Assembly: GCA_016098155.1 (NCBI GenBank)
Contig: JAAAJB010000069.1
Coordinates: 23,167 to 87,166, forward strand
Direction: 5' to 3'
Source of the DNA: Actinomortierella ambigua
Lineage: Eukaryota > Mortierellomycota > Mortierellomycetes > Mortierellales > Mortierellaceae
DNA length: 64,000 nt
Part shown: positions 46,130-59,300 of the stretch, piece after piece
How the letters are laid out: each line of letters opens with the position of its first letter
How positions within the stretch are numbered: position 1 is the stretch's first letter
Notes under the pieces: model-generated
The model's input: the letters and a program-made list of their open reading frames with translations, nothing else
Told to the model about the DNA's origin: nothing
Database searches by the model: none
Program-made: the position numbers and the translations under genes

Positions 46130-49100
46130 ATGTCGACACCCAAATACGCTGCCAAGAGTGCAGCACGCCAACTGTAAGGAAGTCATTGCCAACCTTGCAA
46201 TCGCAAAGCTTTCCTCTTTTTGCTCGATGACGAGTGTAAAGAGATTTGTGCTCGTCGAACAATGTTCTTTTCTGTCCCTCCGTTTTACACTGTCTTTCAG
46301 GCTGTAATTCGTGAGGACACCACCCCTTTTTTTTCACCTCACCCTGTCTGGGACCCCTTCCCCCTCCTGGCAGCTGAGCAGCTGAACAAATGGAAGAAGC
46401 CGTTAGGCTTGTCCTTGATGTTCCTAGTGCACACCTGGCTACTTAGCGGGGGGGGGGGAGGGTGAGCAACAGATAATATATGGGTGTCTGCTCATTTATT
46501 AACCACAGTCAACCCACCATGTCGCTTTCCTTTTTATCTTCCGCCTATTTTTGTGACGAAAAACGACAATAGGAAGAACTTTACGAAGGGCTACACCGAA
46601 TGGCAAGCAAAGGTGCGCGAGGCAACATCGAATGACCCCTGGGGTCCCAGTGGTACACAAATGAATGAGCTCGCGCAGGCAACCTATCACCAGTAAGTCC
46701 CCTGTCTCCCCTCCCTTTCTCTCTCTATGGTTTTTGTGTCTACTCTTCAGATGAATGAATGGAAGGTGGGGAAACGCAAACATGAGTTTCTGGAATTCGG
46801 GAGAGACCAATAAGTAGGCCGCTTGACAGAAAGAACAGCCCTGGACCAACACAACCACTCCCCACCTGCCAGCCACGCCAAGAGCACAACGGGCTCGACT
46901 TGCCTAACAGCAACAACAGGGATCCAACGTACAATGGGGAGCAAACTCTGGAGAGGCCCCCAAAGGGATAACGCGGCGTGGACAAGGAGACCTTGATGAC
47001 CTCATAGTTTTCGTCCTTCCCAAGGAGAGTGGTGTCGTCGTCGTTATCGTCGGCAACCATGCTTGGGTGTCTCGCCCCCCCCCACAGAGCCTTCCCCCCT
47101 CCTTGGCACATGTGTTGTCCTTCCTTCCATACACAAGCAACCGCCCACACCCATACGCACGCACACGCTCCTTTGTGCTCTCACTCCGCCGCTCCTTGAT
47201 TACCCGTGAGAGACTGAGAGGCGCACAGTCTCTTCGATGCACAGCTGACACACTCAACTCTTTTCTTGTCTTTCTCATGATGATGCTAGACAAGAGTTTA
47301 TCGAGATCATGGAGATCCTCGACAAACGTCTGAACGACAAAGGTGCTAATTGGCGCCATGTTTTCAAGGTGAGTCCGTCTGAATCCGATATGGTTTCTTA
47401 GCCTCTCTCCCTCCTCTCCTCCTCCTCCCCCTCGCCCCTCTGCATTTATTGCCGCCATGCAGTCCAATGCATGCCGATATGCATGTGCGGCTATATATTT
47501 ATATTCTGCAGCCACTCTTCCCAGAGGCTAAGCTCAGTTGGTTGTTTGAGATGACCATGGTACTTACATCATGGCATTTTTTTTCGTTTAACCTTTGTGT
47601 TGCTGTTGCTGGTGTTAGGCCTTGACTGTGCTCGATTATCTGCTTCACGTGGGTAAGTTTGCATGGGTATCTCTACAAATCGCATCGTTTCATCACACTA
47701 GCGTGGTTAGTTTCGTGGAAACGCTAGAACTATATTAGAAGGAGTAAGACTGCTGATATCGTGTATCTACATCCACACCATATAGGATCCGAGAATGTCG
47801 TTCGTTATGCAAAGGAAAACCTGTACATTGTCAAGACGCTCAAAGAGTTTCAATACATCGATGCAGAGGGCAAAGATCAAGGTGCCAATGGTAAGATCTT
47901 GCCAACATGCGCTCGGACACCAATGATTTGTTACCTGTCAGGTGTGGAGTGTAGATGAAGACAACCTGCTGACCTTGTTTTTTTTTGTTGATTTTGTGTG
48001 ACTAGTTCGTCAAAAGGCCAAGGACATTACTGCTCTTCTCTCGGACGACGCACGGTTAAGAGAAGAGCGTCAATCACGGACGGCTATGCGGGATCGCATG
48101 CGTGGACGCACAGGAGACTATGAGCGCACCACACCTGTCTATGAACGCCCTGGCGGAAATGAGGAGGAGCGCGATCTTCAGCGGGCGTTGGAGGAGAGCA
48201 AACGTATGGCTCAGGAGCAGGAGGCTCGTCAGCGCACCAGGTGAGCATTCGAGATCGTATCTCTTGAGTGGGGGCTCACAGCTTCAGGAAAAAAAAAAAC
48301 CAGAAACATCCCCACTTATTGCTGTCTTCTAATATGGATACACATTCATCCGTTTAACCTTGGCTAGTGAGGATGAACTTCAGCTGGCTCTGGAGATCAG
48401 CAAGCGCGAGGAACAGGACCGTCTTCATTCTGTCGAAACATTCAACGAACTATCCCTCTCTGAAGAATGGGAGGCACCTGCATCGTAAGTGATGGAGGGT
48501 TTTCTGTTTGACTGAGTGTATGAGTTGGCATGGTGCGCCTGTAGGCTGTACTGACTATTGACAACGTTCATTTTTTTTTGTTTTTTTTCTTCTGATACTT
48601 TATATGTTATTGTATTTCTATAGGGGTGTCAACCAGTACCAACAGCAGCAACAGCAGGAGCAAAACAATATCGATTTCTTTGGCAACGACTTTGGTAGCA
48701 ACGGCAACAATATGTTTGGCAACGGCAACCAGAACAACTTTGATGCTTTTGGCTCGACAAACATGTTTGATAACAACAATAACAACTTCATGCAGGCGCA
48801 GCCGACTGGATTCAACAACCCATACCTGCAACTGCAGCAGCAGCAGATGCAGCAGCAGATGCTTGCCCAACAGCAGTTTGCTCAGCAGCAGTTCCTCCAG
48901 CAGCAGGCGCTCCAGCAACAACAACAAGCCTTCCTGGGCGCCATGAACAACCCATATCAGCAGCAGATGATGCCACAAATCACGGGCGCACCTCCTTCGA
49001 CAGGAGGGTCCAACAACCCCTTTAGTGCCTTTGCTCAGAAGCAACCCCAACAGAGCACTGATCTGTTTAGCAGTGGAAGCAACACTCTGAACAACAACAA

Positions 49101-49772
49101 CAACATGAATGGCATGAATGGTTTTGGTGGAAGCAGCTCCAACTTCAACAAACCCAACAACGACGTGTCATCTCTGGGTGACCTGGCTTTCCTACAGACG
49201 TCGTCTCCTGCAAGCCAGCCCAGCACACAGGCGTCGGAACAGGCGCGGAAGCCGAACGCCAACGATGAGAAGTATGCACATCTGGCCATGGCGCTGGCTA
49301 ACCGTGACGAGGATGGTATTGATTCGTTCGGAAACACAGGCACGCTGCGTATCCCTGCGCATCACGGCCTTGCCTTGAACGGCGGTGGACGAAGCGCCAA
49401 TCCTTTCCAGATGGGCAAGTCGAACGAGGTAAAGCAAGCGAAGAGTTGTTGTCCCATGTTCTATTATTATGTCTTAAGCCTTTTCATCCCTTCCTGTAAA
49501 ATTAACACAACCGTTTATTTTTTTTTATCGCGATTCAATAGAGTAACTCGTTGATTGACATTGGGGATGGATCGAGTAGCAACGGTTTTGGCGCGCAGCC
49601 AACAGGTAGCCGCAACCCATTCCAACAGGCAGCAGCAGGCGGAAACTCGACCAGCCCCTTCAGCACCCAGCGTGGCCTAGGAGCATTTGGTGCCAATCCA
49701 CCAAACAACCCGCATACACCTGCGTCCACCTTCCAGTCGAATGGCGCGTATAGCAACAACACCCTGTTCTAA
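46130..49772 (+). CDS. Epsin (ENTH-domain endocytic adaptor)
   Basis: Nine exons join in frame: 46130-46173, 46573-46692, 47290-47368, 47619-47652, 47786-47890, 48006-48240, 48368-48484, 48624-49428 and 49542-49772, giving 589 residues. The ENTH domain spans about residues 13-150: VREATSNDPWGPSGTQMNEL, then EFIEIMEILDKRL, then NWRHVFKALTVLDYLLHVG. Two ubiquitin-interacting motifs follow (DLQRALEESKRMAQE and DELQLALEISKREEQ). The rest is Gln/Asn-rich and disordered, with three NPF motifs (NNPFSAF, ANPFQMG, RNPFQQA) that bind EH domains, and an LIDIG element that may act as a clathrin box. Epsins bind PI(4,5)P2 and ubiquitinated cargo at endocytic sites. The 34-nt fourth exon is unusually small. 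The first intron is 399 nt, the second about 600 nt. Confidence 0.95.
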
Positions 49773-50182
49773 TGGCGACCGAGGGGAAAATATGATAATT
49801 GCAATCCCACGCCCTGTGACAACAAACACCACCACTATCAAAAACAAGTAACCAAAAAACAACAACAACAGAGGGATATACCCCCCTTTGCCCTGTGATA
49901 CGACATCCTCTCTCCCCCGCCGCCCCCAAACCCCTGTTCTTCTTTCTCAACTTTTTTTCTTTGATTACGATACGCAATGACGACAATAGCTCTTTTCATG
50001 AACCCTTCTTAAAATCATTCAACAATGTCTTTTCCATTTTTTTTTCATAATAATGGAGTCTATTGTGGTGATGCACTCCCTCCTTCTCCTCCCCCCCCCC
50101 TTTTTTTTTCTCTCTCTCTCCTGGATGTTGGTAATAGTTGGGTGGTTGAGGGTTTACGGAAGGGGGGGGGGGGTGGTGAGCT
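49773..50182. other. Convergent 3' spacer of epsin and MTHFR
   Basis: C and G homopolymer runs (50090-50100, 50162-50173) and T runs. No coding signal. Confidence 0.5.
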
Positions 50183-52725
50183 CTAATGTGTGCCATTGGA
50201 CTTTCCGTTTGTCGCTGAGGAGTCCAAGACTCGGAAGAGGCCATTCGAGTCTTGAAAGTCATTGTGGACGATGTTGACCAAGAACCACTCGTCGCGGATA
50301 TGTTCGATCAGCTTTTGCGAGTCGGAGCCATGCTCGTAGATCTTGGCCCACTCGGACCACAGCTCAAAGGCCTCGTCCTTCCATGCGACAAAGCTCACGA
50401 CCTCGACCACGGTCGGTTGCACAATCTCCTTGCCGGGGAACACACCCCAGGTGACGGCATTCGGGCCGTCGTTTTGGGAGTTGGTCTGGAGATCGCCTCG
50501 ACGGTTCACTGCATAGTATGTCATCTGGTCCTCATCCTCCAGTCGGTTCACAATCTCGTTCAAACGTTCGGGCGAGACAAAAAACTCGAGATATGCCTAA
50601 ATCCAAAAAAAAAAAAAAAAAAAATAGGGTTATTTTGAGATCAATGATTAGTTCTCCATCCCCTCCAAAGAAGAATTGGAAACTGTCAGGGGTGAGGTTG
50701 GGTTTGGTGCGACATTGTGGAGCGGAGAGAGGAGCAAGGGGAGGGGGGCTGGGAGAAATTGCGATGATTCATCCACAAAATGATAGGGCGACAGGCAACT
50801 CATCGGTACGGCTCCTCTTGCAACGATCTCTCTTTCTTCCTCCCGGCCCATTGAGCAATGATGGCGTGCGCGCCACGCGCGTGAATCATATCGATTTTGG
50901 GGGGGGGGGAAAGGGACCAAGAAAAAAAAAATTCGGCCCCCGACCCAGCACGTCAGGGAAAAAAAATCACACAACTCTCTTTTTTTTTCAAGTACCTTTT
51001 GGAAGACGTATCCGTTCTTGGGACCCCATCCATAAACCTTATCGTCCGACCGAGCACCGTTGACGGCAGGTTGCGAATTAATGGTCAGGAGGCCTTGGTC
51101 GTTCAACGTTGCAAGGTGGTCACGGATAGCATCCGTCTCTGGATTCAGGGCAGTCTCATCGCTCCAAGGCAGCGACCGGACCTGGCCACGACAATAGTCG
51201 GCAAAGAGGCGGGCGACATCGGCGGTCGAGGTCGGTGTGCCCCACTGAGCATGGGCGTCCTTGATGGAGAGCTTGAGCGAGGTGCCGTAGCCATCCAGCT
51301 CGCCAAAGGCCGGCGACCGCGAGTCGCCCCAACGGCCGTTCGGGAACTCGTCCCAGGCCTCTGTTCGGGACACGTACGACTTGATGCGGTTCTTCCAAAA
51401 GATCGGGCGCACATTCTCCTTCTCGCGCTTCTTGCTCAGCGATGGGTTCCAGGGCAACGGCCGCACGGTTGCCTTGGGCGCCACAAACTTCAGACCCTCC
51501 AGGATAAGTCGTGTGGACTTTTCAAGATTCAATGTGTAGAAATGGAACCCATGACTGCCGGCCTCAAACATCTCGCGACACATGTCGATCGCCAGCTTGA
51601 CACCATATTCCTTGACCGCCTGGTCATCGTCCTTGATCGGCTCGAGCGCCTCGCGGATGTGGCGTGGTACATAGGTCTTGCACAGGGTCGTCATGCGGAT
51701 AAAGCCGCCATAGGACTGGATGGGCATGATCCCGGGCAGGATGGGACACGTAATGCCGTAGGCCCGACACTCTTTCACCCATTCCAAAAACAGGCCCGTG
51801 TCATAAAACAGTTGCGTCACAATAAAATCTGCACCTTGGTCGACCTTGAACTTGAGCCATTTCATGTCTTCCTCTTTGCTGACCGAGTCCTGATGGTTCT
51901 CTGGGTAGCCAGCCACACCGATCGAGAAATAGTTGCCATATTGCTCGCGGATGTACGCCACTAGATCCGACGCGTGTGAAAATCCGTTGTCACATGAGAC
52001 CCACTCTTCCTGGCCCCGAGGGGGATCGCCACGGAGAGCAAGGATATTTTGATTGCCACATGCTTTGGCCGCCTGGTGGGAGAGAGAGAGGGGGAGGGGA
52101 GGTGATAGTGTTGGGGGAGGAGGAGGTAAGGAAACAAAAGAAGGGTGGTCATTAAGATTGTCATCCAAAAAATTTCATTCTCAGCATGGTTTAGTGGCAC
52201 CGAGACCAAACGGATCAGACCTCATCACAAGGGAAAGGAAAAAAGTGAGAGACAAGGAAGACACCCAAACAAATCAGATGGCTGCCCTTCTTCGTTCAGG
52301 GAGGAGGGACGAGCGAAAGGGAGGGAAAATGCAAGGGACAGACAGCTATGCTTTCACTGCAAAAACAGAATGGACTCGTGCTTCTTGACCTCTTTTCCAT
52401 TTTTTTTTTGGTTGGTCTTTCCATTGCAATTTACCTTGAGAGCGATATCAACCTTCTCCCTTGGCATGTTCGTGCACGTCAAGTGCATGCACGTCTCAAG
52501 GCCATAGACGGATTGGGCAGTGGCGATCAGCTCGGACGTCAGGTCCGACGAGGTGCCACCAGCATTCCAGGTGACATCGATGAACTCGGGGCCGAGGTTG
52601 TACATGCGCTCCATACGATCGTAGAGGTTCTGCACGCCAGCAGTCGTCTTGGGTGGGAAATACTCAAACGACCAGTAAGGGCGGCCTTCTTCCTCGGCCT
52701 GGCGAATCTTGTCAATGACCTTCAT
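50183..52725 (-). CDS. Methylenetetrahydrofolate reductase
   Basis: Three exons, 52725-52435, 52072-50996 and 50596-50183, give 593 residues. The N-terminal TIM barrel is clear: YWSFEYFPPKTTAGVQNLYD, TWNAGGTSSDLTSELIATAQ, LETCMHLTCTNM, and after the first splice NQNILALRGDPPRG. ADFIVTQLFYD and CPILPGIMPIQSYGGF follow. The C-terminal half is the eukaryotic SAM-responsive regulatory domain (for example PIFWKNRIKSYVSRT and WDEFPNGRWGDSRSPAFGEL). The enzyme reduces 5,10-methylene-THF to 5-methyl-THF for methionine synthesis. Fungi usually have two paralogues (Met12 and Met13 types); I cannot tell which this is. The start ATG at 52725 fits the family N-terminus (MKVIDKIRQAEEEG); an acceptor-like cttgacagtcag directly before it suggests a possible 5'-UTR intron. 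Confidence 0.96.
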
Positions 52726-53865
52726 CTGACTGTCAAGTGGAATGAAATGCACAAGTTACGAAGGGGAGAGGGTGTGAGATGGGAATGGAATGAGGGAGGT
52801 GAGAAGGGGTGAATTGATGGGAACGAGAGAAGGAAAAAAAAAGGGAAGCAGGGCGGTGGGGTATGGGGTAGGGGGCGAGGAGAACGTTCATCAGTTTAGA
52901 TGAACCGTTCACAGTCACATGTGGAAGGCACAAGATTTGATCAAGAGGAACCACATTCGACCTCTTCTCCCTTCTCGGGCACCAAGGTTGTAGTTCTGGC
53001 CACTGAGGCATCCTCTCTCTCAGGTGCATGCGTATGGTATGTGTACGCCGAGAGATATCGATCCGCTCGCCGTTGTCTTCCTCAATGACAACCAATCTAT
53101 CCTCACTGGGGTACAATTGATTGACTTGTCAATGGAGTTGCTCCTCTTTGTTTTACATGCTTAGATCTGTCTCAAGATGGCTTCTCCCCATGAAACAAAA
53201 GTGTATGCCTATTCAAGTTCCGGTACTGAGCTTGAAGCGTCCTTTCGGTATATCAGCCAGTGTCTTTTCTCCTTCCACTTTTTACGGTGTCTTATGCTGT
53301 ACGTGTCCAACGCAAAACGGGAGCTCGGGCCAACTATGAAAACTCCAGGTAAATAAAGGAAAGAGAAGTGAGGCGAAGCAACCTTTTGCTGTTCTTATTG
53401 TTCTTTTTCGCACACATACATCCATGTACATCTCCCACCTCTCAAGAGGCTTTCAGCCAACTCGCGTCAATTCACGTCAACTCACGACTCAACGACCATG
53501 TTTACTTTCTGTTGGGTTGTCCCTTCCACCGAGTCCATCAAAAAAAAAAAAAAAAAAAAAAAAAGCCAAACCTTCTTTAGTGCATAAGAATCACACCATC
53601 GCTAAAAATTATAAGCAACGCGATTTGACTGGCTGTGGGCTCCCTTAACTCGTTGCCCCTGTCAAATGCAATGCACGAGTTTAATCCATTTCGCAATCAT
53701 GTATCTTTCGTTTGTAGAGACTCCTGTCATCTGCGGCACACCCCAAACTTGTATGGCTTGGTTTTTGATGGTAATCTCTGTTATACAAAGCGGGTGTAAA
53801 GATTTCTTCTATTTCCCCCCTCCCTGGTCACTTCTCTTCTCTCTTCTCTCTCTCTCTCTCTCTTT
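52726..53865. other. Spacer between MTHFR and PRMT3
   Basis: This holds the MTHFR promoter side (GA-rich at 52770-52880) and the 3' flank of PRMT3, with a 25-bp A run at 53540-53564 and a CT repeat at 53830-53860. A minus-strand ORF (52733-53116) begins at a non-ATG codon and has no domain. Confidence 0.5.
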
Positions 53866-56069
53866 CTATCGAAGGTAGAAGGTCAGATCATCCTTGATGG
53901 CAGGGCCTGTCGAGGGCTCGACCGTCTTGACCTCATAGACGATCCGCAGATCCAAGGCACGTGGGTTCTCAACATTCTTGAGGCAGTAAAAGGTACCCTT
54001 GACCTGATCGCCCTTCTTGAGCTGCAAGGGTTTCTCCAAGACAAACATGGTCTGCTTCCAGTGGGTCTCCTCATCGGCCGTCTCAACAGGTCCTGTTGTG
54101 AAGCCGTTCAGGCGGTTCTTTGTCAGCTCCGCCGGGCTAATGCCAACGTCCAGGGGCACATCCGCGCCGTCGCGTGTGAACCACGTATCAAAGTAGCCGA
54201 CAAAGGCCGCCAAGACATCGTCGCGCGTCATCTCCAGACAAAAGTCCGAGACAAAGTCCAAGTCTGGGACCGTGATCGTCTGCAGGGGCAAGTCCTTGAT
54301 CGACACCGTCGTCGTCACGATCGTCTTGGGTTGCACCACATCCACCAGGGCCTCGCGCAGCGTGCCATCCTGCATCGCCGACATCTTGAAGCCGTACACA
54401 TCCGTCCAGTAGTGAATGTTTTCATCCACAAACGTCTCATCTGATGTCGCTGTCAGCAGGATCCGTGTCTGCGAGGGCGCCAGGAGACCGCCCTCGACCA
54501 AGAACCGATCGCGGGCCACCAGCACCGAGTCGAGCATGGCTTCGTACAACAAAAAGTAGCCCATCCACTCGGAGATGATAATGTCGACCTTCGATGGCAG
54601 CTTGATTTCTTCGATCCGACCACGGAACAACGTGATGATGTTGTCCAGGCCATTCTCCTTGATGTTTGCCCGTGCCTTCTCAATGATGTCCGAGTTATCG
54701 ACCGAATACACCTTCGCCGCTCCAGACTTTGCCGCAAACATCGACAGGATACCCGTGCCACATCCAACGTCCAGCACCGTCTTTCCCTTGAACACATCCT
54801 TGTTTTCATAGATAAAGTCCCGGTAGCCCTCAGTGCGGACGCGATCCTGCATTTCCAGATTAATACAAAAGAGAAAGAGAGAGAGAAGGGGGGGGGGAAG
54901 TGAGTTGGGAGTTACATGTAGCTTCACTGCCACCAAAGACACAATAAAAGAGCTGGAAGAAGTAACTTACGTTCAACATTTGCTGGTGAATATCACGATG
55001 GGCATACGAGTTGAAGTAGTAGTTGCCCTCGTCCCTGGGCACCTTGACGACTGCTCCACTGGCCTTTCCGCTCCTGACCGAGGAGGTATCCGAAAACACG
55101 CTTCTTGCGCCATCGTCCAGGGTATCGAAGAAGTTCTCCTTGACCATATTCCGGTAATCCTGGAACTGTGTCTCTGCGTTCCTCAGCTGAACCTCGGTAG
55201 CAAAGAGGCGCTCCTCCAGCTGGTGCAGCTGCTTCAGCAATCTCGCCTCAAGGTCTGTTGTCGGCACGATGTCACGGGTCGAGTTGTGCAGTTGCTGGCG
55301 CTGTGACTCGGCCTCGGGGGTCAGCGTTGGGCTCAGAGGGACCTGTCCAACGTCCACAATGTCCAGATCCTCGAACGCATACAGCAGAGCATCGTCTTCC
55401 ATCACAGGGAGGAGGTAGCTATCTTCCGACAAAAAGGCCTCGTCCTTGCTCTTGAGCTCGAAGGATGTCGTCTTTTCGACTGCAGGGTTCTCCTGGGCCT
55501 GTTTGCGGAGGTAGTTGATCAAACGGATCGACTGGTAAAAGTCCAGACCTTGGAGTTTAAAAAGAGAAAGCAAAAGAGGAAGTAAAGAGAGTCAGAATGG
55601 GTGATACGGAACTCCACACAGATATCATTGTAGCATATATTATTTATGTTGAGAAGATCATTTACCAAGCGTGCGACGAGTTTTCAAAAAGTCAAAGCCG
55701 TGGCTGGAAGTGCAGTGGTCAAAGACGTCTTTCGCCGAGGGAAACTCGATGGGGCAGAAAAGACATTTGCATGGCACGTTCATGCCCTCCTCCTCCTCCC
55801 AGTCATCCCAACCGTTGTCTAGTATAGAAATAAAAGAGTCCATGGTCAACACAGTTAATGTCTTCTCTGCTAAACACTACTTTGGCTCCCTTGTGGGTGC
55901 CCCTGTTTGACCCAACCCCCAAGAGTGAGGATGCGTTTGTACCTTGCTCTCCGAGCTCTGACTCTGAGTATTCGGACTGAGAGTAGGCCTGAGAGAAGGT
56001 CGAGGGGCGGCGTGCTTCGAACAACCCGCTCGACGAGCCTACTGTAGTGTCTTGCAAGATGCGGCTCAT
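53866..56069 (-). CDS. Protein arginine N-methyltransferase 3 (PRMT3-type)
   Basis: Four exons join in frame: 56069-55943, 55818-55666, 55548-54971 and 54846-53866, giving 612 residues. A C2H2 zinc finger typical of PRMT3 lies at about 58-80 (CKCLFCPIEFPSAKDVFDHC, then TSSH), preceded by an acidic WDDWEEEEG. A coiled coil follows (about 200-245). The catalytic core begins near 287: motif I VLDVGCGTGILSMFAAKSGA (310-329), the double-E loop SEWMGYFLLYE, and the THW loop ETHWKQTMFVLE. It is a type I enzyme by family, making asymmetric dimethylarginine; ribosomal protein S2 is the classical PRMT3 substrate. All catalytic residues are present. Confidence 0.95.
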
Positions 56070-56331
56070 TGTGGGTAAATGGAATGCAAACGACCAGCAA
56101 GAAAGAGGGTTGAATGCGAATGGGTTCTCGGCTGCAAGAAAAAAAAGGTAGCCAACAAACAAACAAGATTTGCCCAAGCAGTCACAAAGTGCCGCTCGCT
56201 GGAGACAGTGAGGATCATAATTCTAGAGCTCCTTCTGGAGACGACGAGGGAGGTATGAGAGGGGACATATCATCTAACCCATGCACTCTGATCTGGTCAT
56301 AAAAAAGCCCCAAAAGCGTGAGCATTGAAAA
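56070..56331. other. Short spacer between two minus-strand genes
   Basis: 262 bp holding the PRMT3 5' flank and the 3' end of the TPX2-like gene. Nothing else seen. Confidence 0.5.
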
Positions 56332-59300
56332 TTAAAGCAAGTCGCTAAGCGACAAAGTCCGTCCTGCGGCGCTATTTAACGAGGGGTGCGGGGTATCTTT
56401 TGCCACCGTCGAAGCGGCAGTGCCGGTGCCAGTGCTCGGCCGGATGCCGAGTGTGCCGGGGAGGATGCGTCCTCGTGTCGGATTGCTGGGTATGGGGAGT
56501 CGATGCTTCTGTGCTGCGCCAGTGATGAGCGCCGACATCGATTGCTTAGCCTTCGGCGTGGTTGTCGATCTCGCAGCAGCAGTGGTCGTCGTGGCCGTGG
56601 TTTCCTTCTTCTTCCCTTTGCCTTTGACATCTTGTGCACTCTTCGTCGTCGCCTCCAGTGGAACAAAGCTACCGCTGCGTCGACGGTCCGGATCGTTGTC
56701 TATCCCCATAGAGACGCGTCTCGGCACTGCTCCTCCTCCTCCTTCCGTAGCGTTTAAAGACGCAGGGGGTACTTCCTTATCGAGATGGAAAAAGCTGCCG
56801 CTCCGTCGACGATTTGGGTCCTCCTCATCCTGTTGAGGCCTGGGCCATTCATTTTCTATCGGGAGGGTGTCAATGGCCACTGTTGGCGCTGGCATTGTGG
56901 TTGAGGCTGGAGGCTGATGATCGTTCTGCCCAAGGTCATCCTGATTTGCATCCACTGGTGGTGTCGAATGGTCGTTGACCTTAGCTTCGGAAGCCTTGCC
57001 TTGCGTGCCATCATTAGTAGATATGTTGTTCATACGAGGCGCTGCTGTCGCTGCTGCTGTCTCCACTGCGGCTTCCGGGGCTGTGGTTCGCTCCATAGAT
57101 CGCGAGAAGGCATAGTAAGGCTCATATACCGAACCCATGGACGGGGCATCACGACCGCGCTCGGGGCTACTCTCGCAGCTCGTCCGTTTTGCACGGCCGC
57201 TTATCCTCCGTGGACTACCTAGCTCAATCGCCTTGCTTGTCTCGAGACTGACCCTCCAGTTGCCTGCGCCACCAGAGGTACGCCGTGAAACTTGGGAGGT
57301 TGGCAGTGTTCTTCTACCTCGGGGCTGCTGCTGCTGCTGCACTTCCCGAGGTTGATCAAAGTCCAGAGACCCATTACCGTCATTAGCTGGCGCTCCGTCC
57401 TCCTGCTGAAGGGCCTGCGTTTCAGGATCGAATGGAAACGAAATCCGGAGTGGGGGCTGCTGTACATTGGCATGCGAGCTGTTGGCTAGCTCTAGCTGCC
57501 GAATCTCTTGGTCCTTCAGCTGCCGCTTCAGGCTCTCCTGCTGCTCCTGCATCAGCCGCCCCTCCTCAAACTGCCGATAAATCTGTGAATGTTCGATTTC
57601 TTCCTCTGCGTCACGATGGTGTGCCTGGAAGCCGTCCCTGTTCTCGAATTCGTCGCCGCTCACATCATAAACTGCAGGGTTCCGTGCAACCGCCTCATAG
57701 CGCTTGCGTTTATCGCCAATGAGAGGACTGACGGGTACCGTCAAGGCCTTCCTGGCTGGGCGGATATGAATCGGCGGATAGTGAGCTATCGGCCGCGCTT
57801 TGAATGTCGATTCAAGTCTCTCCCTCGTAGCCAACTTTTGATCAAGGGCCTAAAGACATTGCAACAAAGAATCTGCTGGTAAGTGGGTATCCTTTGATCC
57901 TTGATCCAACGAACGTGGCTGGCAGCATACGACTCACAAAAAAAAAAGTAGACAAGCCCAATAAACAGCTTTACCTGTTGCCTCGCCCTTCGAGCCTCCA
58001 TAATTTTGTGTTCATTGTCCTCGGCTTCTGCGTCAACGTGTGCTCGTCGAACCTCAAGTCGCTCATCGGTGTTGAATCGAAACCCAACAGGTTGAGTCAA
58101 CTCCTTGGTACTCTTCTTGGGGATAAAGGGTATTATAGGCCGCACCACACGGATCTTGGGGTCACGACCCAGTCTTGGGGAGACGGGTACGGTAATACGA
58201 GGTGGCCGCACTGACGGTTGATGTCCCGTAGCTGTCATGACTCTTGGAGCAGTCGCGGTCGCCGCTGTAGCATTGAGTCGAGCCACTGGAAGCAAATTGG
58301 AGAGCCGGCTCGGCCTCGAGGACAGCATTTCTCGAGGAATAACCCCACGCATAGGATGCTGGTGGTGTTGTTGATGTTGGTGATACTCCGTAGAAGGACC
58401 TCGAAGATTAGAGTGATGCATCTCTGCTCGAATGTCCGTCTGGAACGTGAAAGGCCTGGGTACCGTCAACCGCTTCTGTAGGATTGCATAGGAGAATGTT
58501 TGAGAAAAAGAGAGTAAATAGTGCAATGTTAGTCAACCAGTTATCGGGAGACCGTGTTTATTATGAGTGGAGCCCAAAGGAGAGGGGGCTAAAATGTGAA
58601 TACTATACCAGCGGTCGTTGGTAAGGTGCGGACGGCGGTTTGGGAGGTCGGCTAGTGGATGGCTTGGCGTGCTCCAGTCGAAACGATGACACGCTCGTAG
58701 GTTCATATGCTGTTCGCTTCCGAAGCAAGCTATCCGTAGCAAACTTGAATGGGATCGGCTGTGTAAGCGGACGCTTTACTTGAGGCCGATACGTTCCTGC
58801 CATAGAGGGGCCATCATGCGTCTTGTTCTTCGGCGCTCTATGACTTTGAACGTCCCTTGAGTCGTCCTTGGGCGCCTGTCGGTCATGAATGGTTGAAAAT
58901 GCCTCCATGCGCCTCGGGAGCTCATTGCTAGTTTCCGACTGCGCACTGACAGCAGCCGTGTCAGTCTGAGGTGGAGGTGTAGGTTTAGTATATGCAAACG
59001 ACATTAGCGCCTGTGTGGTGGCTGATGAAATCCCCGCAGCACGGGTTTGCGTTGGGCGTACGTCGCTTTGTCCTCCAAGTCGCACTAAATTGGCTGCGCG
59101 ATTTGTGAAAGTTGTCCTGGTTGGTCCAGTCGTGGTTGCTGCCGCTGCCGACGTTATGTTTCTCGACCGGATCTTGCTGAACTTGGGTGACCTAGGCACT
59201 GTCAGAGGCGCCTTGGGAATGCGCGGGACACCTAGGTCTCCAGCACTAGTAAAGATCTAGCAAAGGAATTCCAAAGATACAGTTATTAGATCCGAGAAAG

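Noticed and set aside
52733..53116. 127-codon minus-strand ORF upstream of MTHFR
   Set aside because: It starts at a non-ATG codon and has no domain. It overlaps the MTHFR leader, and its end is low-complexity CT-rich sequence.
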